Made by a program: the position numbers and the translations under genes. Below the pieces are notes generated by a model, which had not been told where the DNA came from, did not search any database, and was given only the letters and a program-made list of their open reading frames with translations. 5,740 nucleotides of DNA from Candidatus Methanovirga meridionalis (lineage in GTDB: Archaea; Methanobacteriota; Methanobacteria; Methanobacteriales; Methanobacteriaceae): NCBI GenBank assembly GCA_031289325.1, contig JAITPS010000215.1:1-5740 (forward strand), read 5' to 3'. Below, one piece after another: positions 4,131 to 5,740 of the stretch; position 1 is the first letter of the stretch; each line of letters begins with the position of its first letter.

Positions 4131-5740
4131 TTACATTCCATTTAATAGATCTTTTACTTTACTAAAATAAGATTGGTCATCAGAATTAATAGGTAATTCA
4201 GTTATTAAATCAAGTTTTTTTATATATGATTTTAATGTATTTAATCTCTTTTCATCTTCACCATCAATTTTTGGTCTGTTTACTGTACCTACTTCACTCA
4301 TGTTCAATGCTGATTCTTTTTGTTTATAAACAATTTGACTACATTTCTTTATTTTACCTATAAACATCCAATAGTCAAGGTTGTTTGGAGGAAAACATTT
4401 TTTGATTATTTCACGAACACTTTTTTCTTTGCTTTGATATTGACTTTCCAATTCATGGATTTGCTTTAAACCATCAAGACTTTGATTTAAATTACTAAAG
4501 AATTCATCTTTTTTATCTGAGGATATATATGCACCACAAGCAACTGAATGACCTCCCCCATTTCCACCAACGGACTTAGCTATTTTTCTAATTATATTTC
4601 CAAAGTGCATGCCATCATAAGCTAAAAGTCTTGAACATCTAAGAGAAATCTTTAAATTTTTCTCATCTATGTGAGTAAATCCTATCATTGGTTTTCTCCA
4701 ATCTCCTTGACTGAGAATCATACCAGTTATTGTTCCAACGATGTTGGGTTCAATTCCAAAGCCATCAAAGTATTGAATATTCTCTTTTTCCACAATAAGG
4801 TCTTTTTCTTCAATTTCTTGGATGGCTTTAGCCAAATTAGTTTTATGTTCCACTAAAATAGCTTCTAATTCATCTAATACATCAATTCTATTTCCTTTAA
4901 GTATTCTTAATGCAATATCTTCTCTGTTATTACGACCACATGCATTGATTCCTGTTGAAAATTCTGATGCATCTCTTAAAAATGTTTTATTTTCTTCATG
5001 TAAAAATTCATAGGAGTCGGCTACTACAAGTCTTGAAACATATTTAAGATATCTATTTGGAACTGCTTTGGATAACATTGCTACAAGTTCAGAAAATAGC
5101 TTTTCTTTCTCAATTTTTGTTAAATCACTTAAGGTGCGGGGTTTATCATCATCAGTTTGTCTTTCAATTCCTAAATCCTTCATTAAAGCAATTGCTTCTG
5201 TTGTGTTGTTAGTGATTGGAAGTTTAACATCACTAAAATAAGATAATGCAAGATATAGTGGTCTTGTTTGTCTTCCATAGAGAGAAAGATCCTCTGTAAC
5301 CTTAACATATCCTTTATTAACAGCATCTTGAAGAATTATTTTATTTAATCCTTCTAATTTGCCTGTCATTGAATTTTGCATATCTCCAACAGCAGCTAAA
5401 ACACCAATCCAACTTAAATCAGTATACCCAAATTTTTTAGCTAATAAATAGCTAAGTCCTCCACCAGAAATATGATAAGAACCATCAATACCATGATGTA
5501 AAGGATTTATTTCATTAAAATCATATTGAACCTTATTTTTATAGTTTAAATCTCTTATTGGTGGGTGATGATCAAGTATAATAATTTTAGAAGAACTTTT
5601 AGCAAATTTGTCGACTTCTTGACCTGAACCTAAATCTGAGAAAATTGTTAATTCATGTTCTAATTCTAAGTTTTCAAGTTTATCTAAGCTAATAAATTCT
5701 ATTTCGTGTTCTTTATTCAAACGATCAAGCATTATTGATA
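4131..5740 (-). CDS. RecJ/GAN-like DHH-DHHA1 nuclease, N-terminus outside window
   Basis: The visible part encodes a DHH-superfamily phosphoesterase of the archaeal RecJ type, expected to degrade single-stranded DNA or RNA using Mn/Mg ions. Numbering from the Met at 5732: FSDLGSGQ (31-38) and LDHHPP (53-58) are the metal-binding DHH-domain motifs, AAVGDMQNS (113-121) supplies a further aspartate, and FSTGINACGR (258-267) is typical of archaeal RecJ. The DHHA1 domain ends in GGNGGGHSVACGAY (389-402), the substrate-binding GGGH motif. A charged tail of about 130 residues with helical segments follows. The Met at 5732 is not the real start: the frame stays open to the edge (Ser-Ile before that Met), and the first DHH motif (DxDG-type, HxDxDG) expected just before this point is missing, so the gene extends past the edge. 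Archaeal GAN associates with the GINS replication complex; whether this member does is unknown. No neighbour shares its operon here. Confidence 0.88.
   Translation of the reverse strand, partial: SIMLDRLNKEHEIEFISLDKLENLELEHELTIFSDLGSGQEVDKFAKSSSKIIILDHHPPIRDLNYKNKVQYDFNEINPLHHGIDGSYHISGGGLSYLLAKKFGYTDLSWIGVLAAVGDMQNSMTGKLEGLNKIILQDAVNKGYVKVTEDLSLYGRQTRPLYLALSYFSDVKLPITNNTTEAIALMKDLGIERQTDDDKPRTLSDLTKIEKEKLFSELVAMLSKAVPNRYLKYVSRLVVADSYEFLHEENKTFLRDASEFSTGINACGRNNREDIALRILKGNRIDVLDELEAILVEHKTNLAKAIQEIEEKDLIVEKENIQYFDGFGIEPNIVGTITGMILSQGDWRKPMIGFTHIDEKNLKISLRCSRLLAYDGMHFGNIIRKIAKSVGGNGGGHSVACGAYISSDKKDEFFSNLNQSLDGLKQIHELESQYQSKEKSVREIIKKCFPPNNLDYWMFIGKIKKCSQIVYKQKESALNMSEVGTVNRPKIDGEDEKRLNTLKSYIKKLDLITELPINSDDQSYFSKVKDLLNGM

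Noticed and set aside
4671..4856. Plus-strand open frame of 61 codons
   Set aside because: It lies wholly antisense within the nuclease coding sequence, has no SD site or domain, and its F/S-rich composition is what the complement of a real gene gives.
4822..5013. Plus-strand open frame of 63 codons
   Set aside because: Also antisense to conserved parts of the nuclease, with no independent support.
5730..5732. ATG at 5732 as the true start of the nuclease
   Set aside because: The frame remains open to the edge, no SD site precedes it in the few bases visible, and the first DHH-domain motif would be missing from such a protein.

Overview
The window looks like a piece of a very AT-rich archaeal chromosome, most likely a Methanobacteriales methanogen of the Methanobrevibacter/Methanosphaera type. 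Three things point there: the extreme AT content, especially between genes; SD-like ribosome sites (GGGGAG, AGAGGT) with archaeal TATA-like boxes; and the protein content, which is an archaeal-style RecJ/GAN-like DHH nuclease, a COG1497-type archaeal winged-helix regulator and a methanogen-type QueG-like iron-sulfur protein. The genus assignment is inference; no rRNA or marker gene lies inside.

Layout. Bases 1 to about 750 are a strictly phased 20-bp tandem repeat: 37 full units with no length change, running off the left edge. It leads into a roughly 100-bp dispersed element (copy A, 752-850). A second, five-unit 20-bp array (851-956) and a second element (copy B, 957-1055) follow, ending just before a plus-strand gene for a double [4Fe-4S] QueG-like reductase (1079-2119). 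A convergent minus-strand gene (2254-3063) encodes a 269-residue winged-helix regulator. Upstream of it is about 1.07 kb without an intact gene. This stretch holds an 18-bp triplication fused to element copy C (to 3250), a short 20-bp array followed by copy D (3421-3520), five back-to-back stem-loops (3613-3709) and a higher-GC patch (about 3856-4083) that looks like a decayed coding sequence. The window ends inside a minus-strand RecJ-like nuclease gene (4131-5740) whose N-terminus lies outside.

The genes do not form an obvious pathway: orientations alternate and no operon is visible. The unusual content is the intergenic DNA. A composite 'phased 20-bp array, then 100-bp element' occurs three times, and the element ends with a TTCC-N4-GGAA palindrome followed by TATAAT. 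Every array unit carries an A-tract and a TTATA that resembles an archaeal TATA box. The compact stem-loop cluster can adopt mutually exclusive pairings. I do not recognise either as a named system.
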